Assembly: GCF_019801965.1 (NCBI RefSeq)
Contig: NZ_JAHVIA010000006.1
Coordinates: forward strand, 344,710-408,709
Source: Salipiger bermudensis
GTDB lineage: Bacteria > Pseudomonadota > Alphaproteobacteria > Rhodobacterales > Rhodobacteraceae
DNA length: 64,000 nt
Reading direction: 5' to 3'
Of the stretch, positions 27,065 to 34,698 are shown in pieces; the stretch's first letter is position 1, and every line of letters begins with the position of its first letter. Under the pieces are notes generated by a model. It did not search any database. It had not been told where the DNA came from and saw only the letters and a program-made list of their open reading frames with translations. Both the position numbers and the translations under genes were made by a program.

Positions 27065-29206
27065 ATGGTGCAGAGCTTTCTTTCGCAGGACTGGTATCGC
27101 GTCGCGCCGCTGCGGCCGCGGCTGCGCGGCCATGTCGAGATCCACCGCCAGCGCTTCCGCGGCCAGACATGGTTCGTGGTGCAGGACAGCCATTCGGGCC
27201 GCTATCACCGGCTGAGTCCGGCGGCCAACCTGATGCTCTCGCTGATGGACGGGCGGCGCACGGTACAAACGCTCTGGGAGGCCGCCTGCGCCCGGTTCGA
27301 GGATGACCCCCCGAGCCAGTCCGAGGTGATCCGCCTGCTGGCGCAGCTGCACGGCGCCGACCTGATCACCGGCGACGTCCCCCCCGACATCGCCGAGATG
27401 GGACGCCGGCACCACGATCAGGCGCGCAAGTCGCTGATCGCGCGGCTGCGCAACCCGCTCGCCATGCGCCTGCCGCTTTTCGACCCCGATGCCCTGCTCG
27501 ACCGCACCGTGGCGCTGGTGCGCCCGGTCTTCACGATCTGGGGTTTCATTGCGTGGCTGATGCTGGTGCTCGCCGGGGTGACGCTGGCCGCGCTGCACGC
27601 GGAGGAGCTGCTTGGCGGCGTCATCGACCGGGTGCTCTCGGCCGAGAACCTGCTGCTGGTGGCGCTGGCCTTTCCTCTGGTCAAGGCGATCCACGAGCTT
27701 GGCCACGCCTATGCCACCAAGGCCTGGGGCGGCGAGGTGCACGAGATCGGGGTGATGTTCCTAGTGTTCATCCCGGTGCCCTATGTCGATGCCTCGGCCT
27801 CCGCCGCCTTCCCCGAGAAATGGCGCCGCGCCGTGGTGGGCGGGGCCGGCATCATGGTCGAGCTGGCCCTTGCCGCGATCGCGATGATCGTCTGGATCAA
27901 TGTCGAGCCGGGGCTGGTGCGCGCCTTCGCCTTCAACGTCATGCTGATCGGCGGGGTCTCGACGCTGTTTTTCAACGGCAACCCGCTGCTGCGCTTCGAC
28001 GGCTATTTCGTGCTGATCGACGTCATCGAGATCCCCAATCTCGGGCAGCGGTCGAACAAGTATTTCTGGTTTCTTGTACAGCGCTACCTGCTTGGCCTGC
28101 GCAACACGCAATCCCCGGTCACGGCCAGGGGCGAGCGCGGCTGGTTCCTGTTCTACTCGATCGCCGCCTTCCTCTACCGGGTCGGCATTTCGATCACCAT
28201 CGCGCTGCTGGTGGCCTCGAAATTCTTCTTCATCGGGGTGCTTCTGGCGATCTGGTCGCTCTCCAACGTCTTCCTCTTCCCGCTCTGGAAGGGGCTCAGC
28301 TTCCTGTTCACCGCGGGCTCGCTGCGGGGCCGCCGACTGCGCGCCATCGCGATCTCTGGCGGGCTCGCCGCTGCCGTGGTCGCGGCGATCTTTGCCCTGC
28401 CGGTGCCGCACCGCACGCTCGCCTCCGGCGTGGTCTGGCTCGAGGACGACCAGATCCTGCGCGCCGCCACCGATGGCTTCGTCGCCGAGACCCCGGTGGA
28501 GCAGGCCAGTGTCCGCGCCGGTGCCGAGCTGCTGCGCTTGGAGGACCCGATCCTCGATGCCGAGCGCGCGCTGGCCGCCGCGCGGCTCGCCGAGATGCGG
28601 CTCAAGCTCGCCGCCGTTGCCGCCTCGGACCAGGTGCAGGCCAAGCTCCTGCGCGAGCAGGTGGCGCATCTCGAGGGCCGGCTGAAGCTATACGACGAGC
28701 GCGCCGCGGCCCTCACCGTCACCGCCCCGCGCGCCGGCATGGCGCTGATCCCGCAGGCCGGCGACCTGACCGGGCAGCTGATGCACAAGGGCGCGGTGCT
28801 GGGCTACCTTCTGCCGGACGGCACCACGCGCTACCGGGTGGCGGTGCCGCAGCAGACCGCCGAACTGGTGCGCGCCACCGATCATGTCAGCCTGCGGCTC
28901 GAACGCCAGCCCGGCGTCGAGATCGAGGCGAGGATCGTCGGCCTCTCGCCCGAGGGGATCAACCGCCTTCCGTCGCCGGCGCTCTCCACCGAAGCGGGCG
29001 GGCCCTTCGCGCTCGATCCGGAGGATCCCGACGGCAACCGTACCGTCCAGAGCCTGTTCCTCTTCGATGTCGCCACCACCGCGCCCGGCGCCCTGCCCTT
29101 CGTTGGGGAGCGCGCCACCGTGCGCTTCGATCATGGCGACGCACCGGTCGGCTTCCGTCTGGGCCGGGCGCTGCGCCAGCTGTTCCTGAAGCGCTTCAAT
29201 GTCTGA
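27065..29206 (+). CDS. PqqD-like / M50 site-2-type metalloprotease / HlyD-like fusion
   Basis: The protein has 713 residues. N-terminal residues about 15-110 resemble a PqqD-like winged helix (HRQRFRGQTWFVVQD..Y.RLSP..N), a fold used by RiPP systems to bind leader peptides. The membrane part holds the zinc motif HELGH at residues 210-214 and a second motif NPLLRFDGYF with Asp312, both diagnostic of M50/site-2 proteases. Several transmembrane segments surround them. Residues about 455-710 form a HlyD-like barrel-sandwich with a coiled coil (LAAARLAEMRLKLAAV). Fusions of M50 and HlyD-like domains occur as partners in peptide and protein export. Catalytic residues are intact, so it may cleave its cargo or act as a scaffold. 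Its stop overlaps the SecA-like start by 8 bp. Confidence 0.85.
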   Translation: MVQSFLSQDWYRVAPLRPRLRGHVEIHRQRFRGQTWFVVQDSHSGRYHRLSPAANLMLSLMDGRRTVQTLWEAACARFEDDPPSQSEVIRLLAQLHGADLITGDVPPDIAEMGRRHHDQARKSLIARLRNPLAMRLPLFDPDALLDRTVALVRPVFTIWGFIAWLMLVLAGVTLAALHAEELLGGVIDRVLSAENLLLVALAFPLVKAIHELGHAYATKAWGGEVHEIGVMFLVFIPVPYVDASASAAFPEKWRRAVVGGAGIMVELALAAIAMIVWINVEPGLVRAFAFNVMLIGGVSTLFFNGNPLLRFDGYFVLIDVIEIPNLGQRSNKYFWFLVQRYLLGLRNTQSPVTARGERGWFLFYSIAAFLYRVGISITIALLVASKFFFIGVLLAIWSLSNVFLFPLWKGLSFLFTAGSLRGRRLRAIAISGGLAAAVVAAIFALPVPHRTLASGVVWLEDDQILRAATDGFVAETPVEQASVRAGAELLRLEDPILDAERALAAARLAEMRLKLAAVAASDQVQAKLLREQVAHLEGRLKLYDERAAALTVTAPRAGMALIPQAGDLTGQLMHKGAVLGYLLPDGTTRYRVAVPQQTAELVRATDHVSLRLERQPGVEIEARIVGLSPEGINRLPSPALSTEAGGPFALDPEDPDGNRTVQSLFLFDVATTAPGALPFVGERATVRFDHGDAPVGFRLGRALRQLFLKRFNV

Positions 29207-31214
29207 TCTCGCCGCCTCCCGCCCCGGTCCGCGCCTGACCCTGCCGCGCATCGCGGGCTATTCCGAGCGCCCCGAGAGCGAGGAGGGGCAGCTCGACCGG
29301 CTCGGGCGCAAGCTCATCGGCCTCGGCATGGCGCGCACCGCCGGGCTGCGCCGCCATCGGCTCGACGCCATCATCTCCGAGACCGCCCGCCACGAAGCGG
29401 CGCTGGCGCCGCTGACCGACGCCGAGCTGCGCGCCGCCGCCGAGGCGCTGCGCGCGCCGCTGCGGCTGGCGCTGGCACAGGGCGTGCCAGACGCGAGGCT
29501 GCTCGGCCCCGCCTTCGCGCTGCTGCGCGAGGCGGCGGAGCGCACCCTCGGGATGCGCCATTTCGATGTCCAGCTTCTCGGTGCCTTCGCCATGCTGCGC
29601 GGCGCGGTGGCCGAGATGCGCACCGGCGAGGGCAAGACGCTCTGCGCCACTCTGGCGAGTTGCACCATGGCGCTGGCCGGCGTGCCGGTGCATGTCATCA
29701 CCGTGAACGACTACCTCGCCCTGCGCGACCGCGACCTGATGCGCCCGCTCTACGATTTCCTCGGTCTCTCCACCGGCGTCGTGCAGGCGGGCCAGCAGGA
29801 GGCCGAGCGCGCGCAGATCTACCGCGCCGACATCGTCTTCGGCGCCAACAAGGAGATCGCCTTCGACTACCTGCGCGACCGCATGGTGCTGCGCCGCAAC
29901 CCCGGCAACCTGCGCCGCAAGGTCGAGCGGCTCTCGGCCGAGGGGCCGGGCGCGGTGCTGCGCATGCGCGGGCTGCATTTCGCGCTGATCGACGAGGCGG
30001 ATTCGGTGCTGATCGACGAGGCCCGCACGCCGCTGGTGATCTCAGGGACCACCGATGTCGCGCGCAACCAGGACCCGGAGTTCCTGCAACGCGCGCTGCG
30101 GGCGGCACGTCAGCTCGACGAGGGCAAGGATTACCGCATCCATCCCAACGAGCGCCGGATCGAGATCACCCCCAAGGGCGCCGAGCGGCTCGAGATCATG
30201 GGCGAGTATGGCAGCGGGCCGTTCCGGGTCGCGGTGATCCGCGATCACGCGGTGGTGCAGGCGCTGTCGGCGATCCACCTCTTCCACCGCGACAACGATT
30301 ACGTGCTGCGCGACGGCAAGGTGCAGATCGTCGACGAGAACACCGGCCGCATTCAGGAAGACCGGAGCTGGTCCGAGGGGTTGCACCAGATGATCGAGCT
30401 GAAGGAGGAGGTCGAGCCGACGGAGCCGCGCGCCACCCTGTCGCGGATCAGCTACCAGCGGGTGTTCCGCCGCTACCAGCGCCTTGCGGGCATGACCGGC
30501 ACCGCCAGCGATGCGGCCTGGGAACTCTACTCGGTCTACGGGCTCGGGGTGATCCGCATCCCGCCGCACAAGGGCGATCGGCGCAGCTTCGGCCGCGACC
30601 GGATCTTCGCCGGCGAGGCCGACAAGTGCCGCGCCATCGCCGCGCGCACCGCCGAGCTGCACGCCAGCGGAACGCCTGTGCTGATCGGCACCCGCTCGGT
30701 CGGCGCCTCGGAGCGGATCAGCGCCGAGCTTGCCCGGGCCGGCATCTCCCACCAACTCCTGAACGCGGTGCAGGATGCCGACGAGGCGGCGGTGGTGGCG
30801 CGCGCCGGGCAGCGCGGCGCGGTGACGGTGGCGACCAACATGGCCGGCCGCGGCACCGACATCAAGCTCGCCCCCGGCATGGCCGAGCTCGGCGGTCTGC
30901 ACGTGCTGCTGACCGAACGCCACGACAGCCGCCGCGTCGACCGCCAGCTCGAGGGCCGCTGTGGCCGGCAGGGCGATCCGGGCCGGATCGAGCGCTTCCT
31001 GTCGCTCGAGGACGAGCTGCTCGGCAGCAAGGGCGCGCGCTGGAACCGCCGCGCCGCGCGGCTGCTGCGGCCCTTCGGGCCCGGCGTGGCGGCGCTGGCC
31101 TTCCGCGCCCGGCAACGCCGGGTCGAGCGGATGCACGGACGGATGCGGCATGACCTGCTCGCCGCGGATCGCGGACTCGGCAGCCTGCTGGCGGTCTCGG
31201 GAGAGGCGGAATGA
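29199..31214 (+). CDS. Short SecA paralogue (accessory SecA-like ATPase)
   Basis: The protein has 671 residues, against about 850-900 for housekeeping SecA. The Walker A is MRTGEGKT (residues 140-147). The DEAD-type Walker B/SecA signature IDEADSVLIDEARTPL lies near residue 265, and motif VI region TNMAGRGTDIKL near residue 546, followed by RRVDRQLEGRCGRQGDPG. The nucleotide-binding domains therefore look intact. The protein ends soon after NBD2, so most of the helical wing/scaffold region and the C-terminal zinc-binding CxCxSG tail are absent. A separate housekeeping secA is expected elsewhere. Position within the operon suggests it energises export of the giant protein or another product of this locus. 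No SecY paralogue is visible. Start 29199 is coupled to the previous stop; the next gene overlaps by 4 bp (ATGA). Confidence 0.88.
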   Translation: MSDLAASRPGPRLTLPRIAGYSERPESEEGQLDRLGRKLIGLGMARTAGLRRHRLDAIISETARHEAALAPLTDAELRAAAEALRAPLRLALAQGVPDARLLGPAFALLREAAERTLGMRHFDVQLLGAFAMLRGAVAEMRTGEGKTLCATLASCTMALAGVPVHVITVNDYLALRDRDLMRPLYDFLGLSTGVVQAGQQEAERAQIYRADIVFGANKEIAFDYLRDRMVLRRNPGNLRRKVERLSAEGPGAVLRMRGLHFALIDEADSVLIDEARTPLVISGTTDVARNQDPEFLQRALRAARQLDEGKDYRIHPNERRIEITPKGAERLEIMGEYGSGPFRVAVIRDHAVVQALSAIHLFHRDNDYVLRDGKVQIVDENTGRIQEDRSWSEGLHQMIELKEEVEPTEPRATLSRISYQRVFRRYQRLAGMTGTASDAAWELYSVYGLGVIRIPPHKGDRRSFGRDRIFAGEADKCRAIAARTAELHASGTPVLIGTRSVGASERISAELARAGISHQLLNAVQDADEAAVVARAGQRGAVTVATNMAGRGTDIKLAPGMAELGGLHVLLTERHDSRRVDRQLEGRCGRQGDPGRIERFLSLEDELLGSKGARWNRRAARLLRPFGPGVAALAFRARQRRVERMHGRMRHDLLAADRGLGSLLAVSGEAE

Positions 31215-31957
31215 CCCCCGAGGCGCGGCTTTCCGAGGTGCTCGCCCGGGTCGAGCGTCCGCTGCTCCGGGAATACTCGGTCAAGGCCATCGGCGACGAG
31301 CTGCGTGACGGCCGCTTTCTCGTGAGCTTCCCGCGCGGCGCGCTCGGCCCCGGCCCGTCGCGCGGCTTGAGGGCCATGCTTGCGGATCTCGGTGCTCCGG
31401 CGGAGGGCGTCGCGCGGCTCGATCCGCTGCAGTCCCGCGCCGCGTCGCTGCATTTCGGCTACGAGCCCGAGGCGGATGGGCCGGTGCTGAAATGCTATCT
31501 CGAGTTCGCCGATGGCGACCGGCCCGAGCCCGGTCTCGCTTTCCTCGCTCTGAAATGGCGTGGCGACGGCGCGTACGCCCTGAGCGAATACCGCGATGCC
31601 GGGCCACTCGACGCGCCGGCGCTGGCCGCGACGATCACCTCCGCGCTGCCCGAGGGGCCGGTGCGCGAGGCGCTGCTGACCCTCGCCGCGATCCCCGCGC
31701 CCCAGCCCCTCACACTGCTCGAGGTGACCGAGCCCGGCAACCCGCGCCGCTCGCTCGACCTCAACCTCACGCCGTTGCGCGCCAGCCTTGCGGAGCATGC
31801 CGAGACCCTCGCCCGCCTGCTCGGACGAGCCTCCGTCCCGCTGCTCGAGCGGGAGGCGCAGCGCCCGCTCGGCCATGTCGCCGCCGGCACCGCCCGCGAC
31901 GGGCGGCCTTTCGCAACGCTCTATTACGGCGCGCATCGCGTCCGGGGGTCGCTGTGA
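31211..31957 (+). CDS. Unrecognised protein, 248 aa, paired with the next gene
   Basis: I do not recognise a family. The protein is soluble in appearance, with no signal peptide or membrane helix. It has alternating strands such as RAASLHFGYEP, VLKCYLEF and AFLALKWRGDGAYALSEY, and a C-terminal region with LDLNLTPL and LYYGAHRVRG. The rhythm of Lys-Cys-Tyr-Leu-Glu-Phe type strands is loosely echoed in the following protein, and the two may be distant relatives or halves of one complex. The overlaps with both neighbours (ATGA upstream, TGATG downstream) show tight translational coupling within the export/modification locus. A remote link to ABBA-type prenyltransferase barrels is possible on strand pattern alone, but weak. 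Confidence 0.75.
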   Translation: MTPEARLSEVLARVERPLLREYSVKAIGDELRDGRFLVSFPRGALGPGPSRGLRAMLADLGAPAEGVARLDPLQSRAASLHFGYEPEADGPVLKCYLEFADGDRPEPGLAFLALKWRGDGAYALSEYRDAGPLDAPALAATITSALPEGPVREALLTLAAIPAPQPLTLLEVTEPGNPRRSLDLNLTPLRASLAEHAETLARLLGRASVPLLEREAQRPLGHVAAGTARDGRPFATLYYGAHRVRGSL

Positions 31958-32832
31958 TGGCCGGACAGACCCCCGCGGGCCTCTACCGCGCGCGCCGCGC
32001 CGATCCGTGCCTCGATTTCTGCCTCTGGCCCTACGATCCGCCGGCGCTGCCGAACCGCGACAGCTGGCAAGGCGCGGCGCTGCTCTACCACTCCTTCGCC
32101 GTCGCAGGGCTGCCGCCGAAGATGCGGGAGATCTGCGACGCGCTGATCGCCGCCAACGGCCCGTTCCGCACCGTCTGGGGCCTGAAGCACGCCGGGGGCC
32201 GGCTGAGCTGGGAGTTCTATTTCTACGATTACGCCCGGCTGGGCCGCCGCTTCGACACCCTCGCCCTGCACCGCGCCATCGGTCCGCTCGTGCCGATCAC
32301 CGCGCCGCTCAGCGGCGACGACCGGCCCTACTTCATGTTCTCCGTCGAACTCACGGCCGAGCAGCTGCAGGGCGGCGCCATCGACCAGATCGACCTCTAT
32401 ATCGGCAATCCCGGCAGCAGCGTCTCCTCGGGCATCTGCTACGGCCTGACGCAATCCGGCTTCGAGATGCGCAACTTCTACTTCTTCTTCGACGCGCTCC
32501 GCGAGGCCGACGCCATCCGCGCCAAACTCGCCGAGACCGCGCAGATGGCGCAGCCGGTCGCGCTCGAAGACTGGCTGTGGCCCGAGATCACCGCGCAGAC
32601 CGTAGTGGTCGCCAACAAGCGCCACGCGGACGGGGTGTATTTCTCGCGCATCCCGGCCGCACAGACCCTGCTCTGCCTCGACCGGCTGGGCTACCCAGAG
32701 CCCATCCGCGACTTCTTCCGCGCCAACCTGCACCGTTTCGGTCACCTGCTCTTCGATATCGGCTACGATTGGGAGCCCGCGCCGGAGGGCGGCGTGCGCT
32801 ACACCAAGGGGAGCGTCTATGGGATCCTCTGA
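31957..32832 (+). CDS. Unrecognised protein, 291 aa
   Basis: The start was chosen at ATG 31957, which overlaps the preceding stop by one base. The longer open frame to 31492 runs over the previous gene and is not used. The protein has no membrane helix and is rich in aromatic residues: LSWEFYFYDYARLG, RPYFMFSVELTAEQ, IDLYIGNPGSSVSSGICYGL, MRNFYFFFDALREAD. I cannot assign a family. The repeated beta-strand/helix alternation could form a barrel, as in ABBA prenyltransferases, but no catalytic motif confirms it. The end overlaps the radical SAM gene by 14 bp, so the two are probably made together. A role as partner or substrate-binding subunit of the radical SAM enzyme is inference from position. 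Confidence 0.75.
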   Translation: MAGQTPAGLYRARRADPCLDFCLWPYDPPALPNRDSWQGAALLYHSFAVAGLPPKMREICDALIAANGPFRTVWGLKHAGGRLSWEFYFYDYARLGRRFDTLALHRAIGPLVPITAPLSGDDRPYFMFSVELTAEQLQGGAIDQIDLYIGNPGSSVSSGICYGLTQSGFEMRNFYFFFDALREADAIRAKLAETAQMAQPVALEDWLWPEITAQTVVVANKRHADGVYFSRIPAAQTLLCLDRLGYPEPIRDFFRANLHRFGHLLFDIGYDWEPAPEGGVRYTKGSVYGIL

Positions 32833-33838
32833 CCGCCTCGGCCCCGACGCCGCGCTCGCGGCACGGCAGGCGCTCGACCTGCCCGGCGTGCGCGCCGGGG
32901 TGACCACCCCCAAGGCCATCGCGCCGGGAGAGCGGCTGTCGCTGCGCGATCACGACGACTATGTCAGCGTGACGATGGAATTCCGCTGCAATCTCAAATG
33001 CGTGCACTGCATGATCGAGGGCACGATGGACCGGCTTCAGCCGACGCCCGCGCCGCTCTTCGACAAGGTTCTGGAGGAGCAGCGCGCGCATCGCCGCTGG
33101 CGCGGGCTGATCCTCACCGGCTCCGAGATCACCCTGCGTGCGGACCTTCCCGATCTTGCCCGCGCCGCCCGCGCGGCGGGCTTCGAGCGGGTGCGCATCC
33201 AGACCCACGGCGTGCATCTCGCGCGGCCCGGCTATGCCGACCGGTTGCTCGAGGCCGGGGTGAACGAGTTCTTCGTCTCGGTCGCGGGGGCGGGCGCGGC
33301 CAGCCACGACGCCATCACGCAGGTGCCCGGCGCGTGGGACAAGATGTTGGCGGGGATGGAATATCTCGACCGGCAGGAGGGCGTGCGGCTGCTGACCAAC
33401 ACCGTCATCACCCGCCTGTGCTACCGCGAGCTGCCCGGGATCGTCTCCGCGCTGAGCCATCTCGAACGCCTCGTGCAAATGGAATTCTGGAACTTTTTCC
33501 CGATGGCCGAGCGCGACGACAAGCGCCTCGCGGTCGCCTTTCCCGAGCTGATGCCGCCCCTGCGCGAGGCGATCCTCGCCGCCCGCGAGGCGGGCCGGTT
33601 CGTCGAGGTCAAGAACGTGCCCGAATGCCTGATGGGCGAGCTTTCCGACGCGCTGGTCAACGCGCAGCCGCTGCTGATGATCGATCCGGCCTTCTGGCAG
33701 GAGTTCGACCGCAATCAGTTTCACCGCTGCCCGCACCGCGCCGCCTGCAGCTCGACCGAATGCCTCGGCCTGACCCCGGCCTATATCGCTCGCTTCGGAG
33801 ACGAGGCCGATCAGCTGCATCCGTTAATTTCTGATTGA
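32819..33838 (+). CDS. Radical SAM enzyme
   Basis: The protein has 339 residues. The radical SAM cluster motif is CNLKCVHC, Cys57/61/64. It is followed by the SAM-binding LTGSEITLR element and barrel strands (VRIQTHGVHL, EFFVSVAGAG, GVRLLTNTVIT). The C-terminus carries further cysteines (NVPECLMG and CPHRAACSSTECLG), which could bind an auxiliary cluster as in SPASM/Twitch-type maturases. Such enzymes often modify peptides or proteins. The ATG at 32819 has AAGGGGAG upstream and overlaps the previous gene by 14 bp. The neighbouring PqqD-like domain in the M50 protein fits RiPP-type logic, but the substrate is unknown and no short precursor peptide was found nearby. Confidence 0.88.
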   Translation: MGSSDRLGPDAALAARQALDLPGVRAGVTTPKAIAPGERLSLRDHDDYVSVTMEFRCNLKCVHCMIEGTMDRLQPTPAPLFDKVLEEQRAHRRWRGLILTGSEITLRADLPDLARAARAAGFERVRIQTHGVHLARPGYADRLLEAGVNEFFVSVAGAGAASHDAITQVPGAWDKMLAGMEYLDRQEGVRLLTNTVITRLCYRELPGIVSALSHLERLVQMEFWNFFPMAERDDKRLAVAFPELMPPLREAILAAREAGRFVEVKNVPECLMGELSDALVNAQPLLMIDPAFWQEFDRNQFHRCPHRAACSSTECLGLTPAYIARFGDEADQLHPLISD

Positions 33839-33927
33839 AATTTTCTTTTCTCGCTCACGCTTACCGGATAGCCTTCATGAACCGAGACAGGTGTGGGTGG
33901 CAACCTGACCCAAAGGGAGGGAACAAC
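33839..33927 (+). promoter_or_regulatory. Gap before sapC-like gene with strong RBS (33915-33921)
   Basis: This is the largest gap in the cluster after the stem-loop region. Its first half is relatively AT-rich. GGGAGGG at 33915-33921 sits six bases before GTG 33928 and decides that start over the in-frame upstream TTG. A weak dyad CAGGT...ACCTG is present. An internal promoter for the last two genes is possible but I cannot identify clear -35/-10 boxes. Confidence 0.4.
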
Positions 33928-34698
33928 GTGACGAAACAATTGATGATCTACGAACGGGCGGTTCCGATTTCGTCCGAACGGCACCGCGACTGGTCGCTCG
34001 AGGCCGGGCGCAACTATGCCTTCGCAAAGGAGGTCAACTCGGTGCCGCTGCTGGCCGCCGAGTTCATCCCCGCGGCCACCGACTGCGCGATCGTCTTCGC
34101 CGGCGACGACAAGAACATCTTCCCGTCGGTCATCCTCGGGATGCGCGCCAGCGAGAACAACGCCGTCGATTCCGAGGGCAACTGGACCGGCGGCTACATC
34201 CCCGCCTTCCTGCGCCGTTATCCCTTCGTCTTTGCCCGCTCCGAGGATGGCAAGACCTTCACGCTCTGCATCGACGAGGAGCACGAGGGCTTCAACAAGG
34301 ACGGACGGGGCGAGCGCCTGTTCGATGCGGAGGGCAAGCGCACCCGCTACCTCGAGTCGATGCTGACCTTCACCCGCGAGTATCAGGGCCTGTTCGACCG
34401 CACGCAGCTGTTCTGCAAGCGGCTGATGGAGCATGATCTTCTGAAGCCCGCGCAGGCGCAGTTCAGCCTGCCCGGCGGCCAGTCGGCCCAGCTCGGCGGG
34501 TTCTTCACCATCGACCGCGACAAGCTCAAGGCGCTGCCCCCCGAGATTCTGGCCGAGATGGCCAAGACCGACGAGCTCGAGCTGTGCTACGTGCACCTGC
34601 AATCGCTCAACAACCTGACGCCGATGGCGCGCCGCATCGCTGCCGCGCAGGCGGCGGCGCCTCAATCCGACGAGGCACCGGTCTCCGAAGACGCCTGA
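33928..34698 (+). CDS. SapC-family protein
   Basis: The protein has 256 residues from the GTG start. SapC-family features are an N-terminal segment KQLMIYERAVPIS..RH, the strand AAEFIPAATDCAIVF, the tract YIPAFLRRYPFVFA and the C-terminal FFTIDRDKLKALPPE. SapC was first described next to S-layer genes of Campylobacter; its biochemical role is not established. In many alphaproteobacteria and xanthomonads it is encoded beside a tryptophan halogenase-like gene, as here. No signal peptide is visible, so it is probably cytoplasmic. It couples to the halogenase gene by a TGATG overlap at 34696-34700. Confidence 0.85.
   Translation: MTKQLMIYERAVPISSERHRDWSLEAGRNYAFAKEVNSVPLLAAEFIPAATDCAIVFAGDDKNIFPSVILGMRASENNAVDSEGNWTGGYIPAFLRRYPFVFARSEDGKTFTLCIDEEHEGFNKDGRGERLFDAEGKRTRYLESMLTFTREYQGLFDRTQLFCKRLMEHDLLKPAQAQFSLPGGQSAQLGGFFTIDRDKLKALPPEILAEMAKTDELELCYVHLQSLNNLTPMARRIAAAQAAAPQSDEAPVSEDA

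Noticed and set aside
27553..29238. 561-codon plus-strand frame overlapping the M50 gene
   Set aside because: The overlapping frame has the HELGH and NPLLRFDGYF motifs and proper coupling; this one is Arg/Ala-rich noise.
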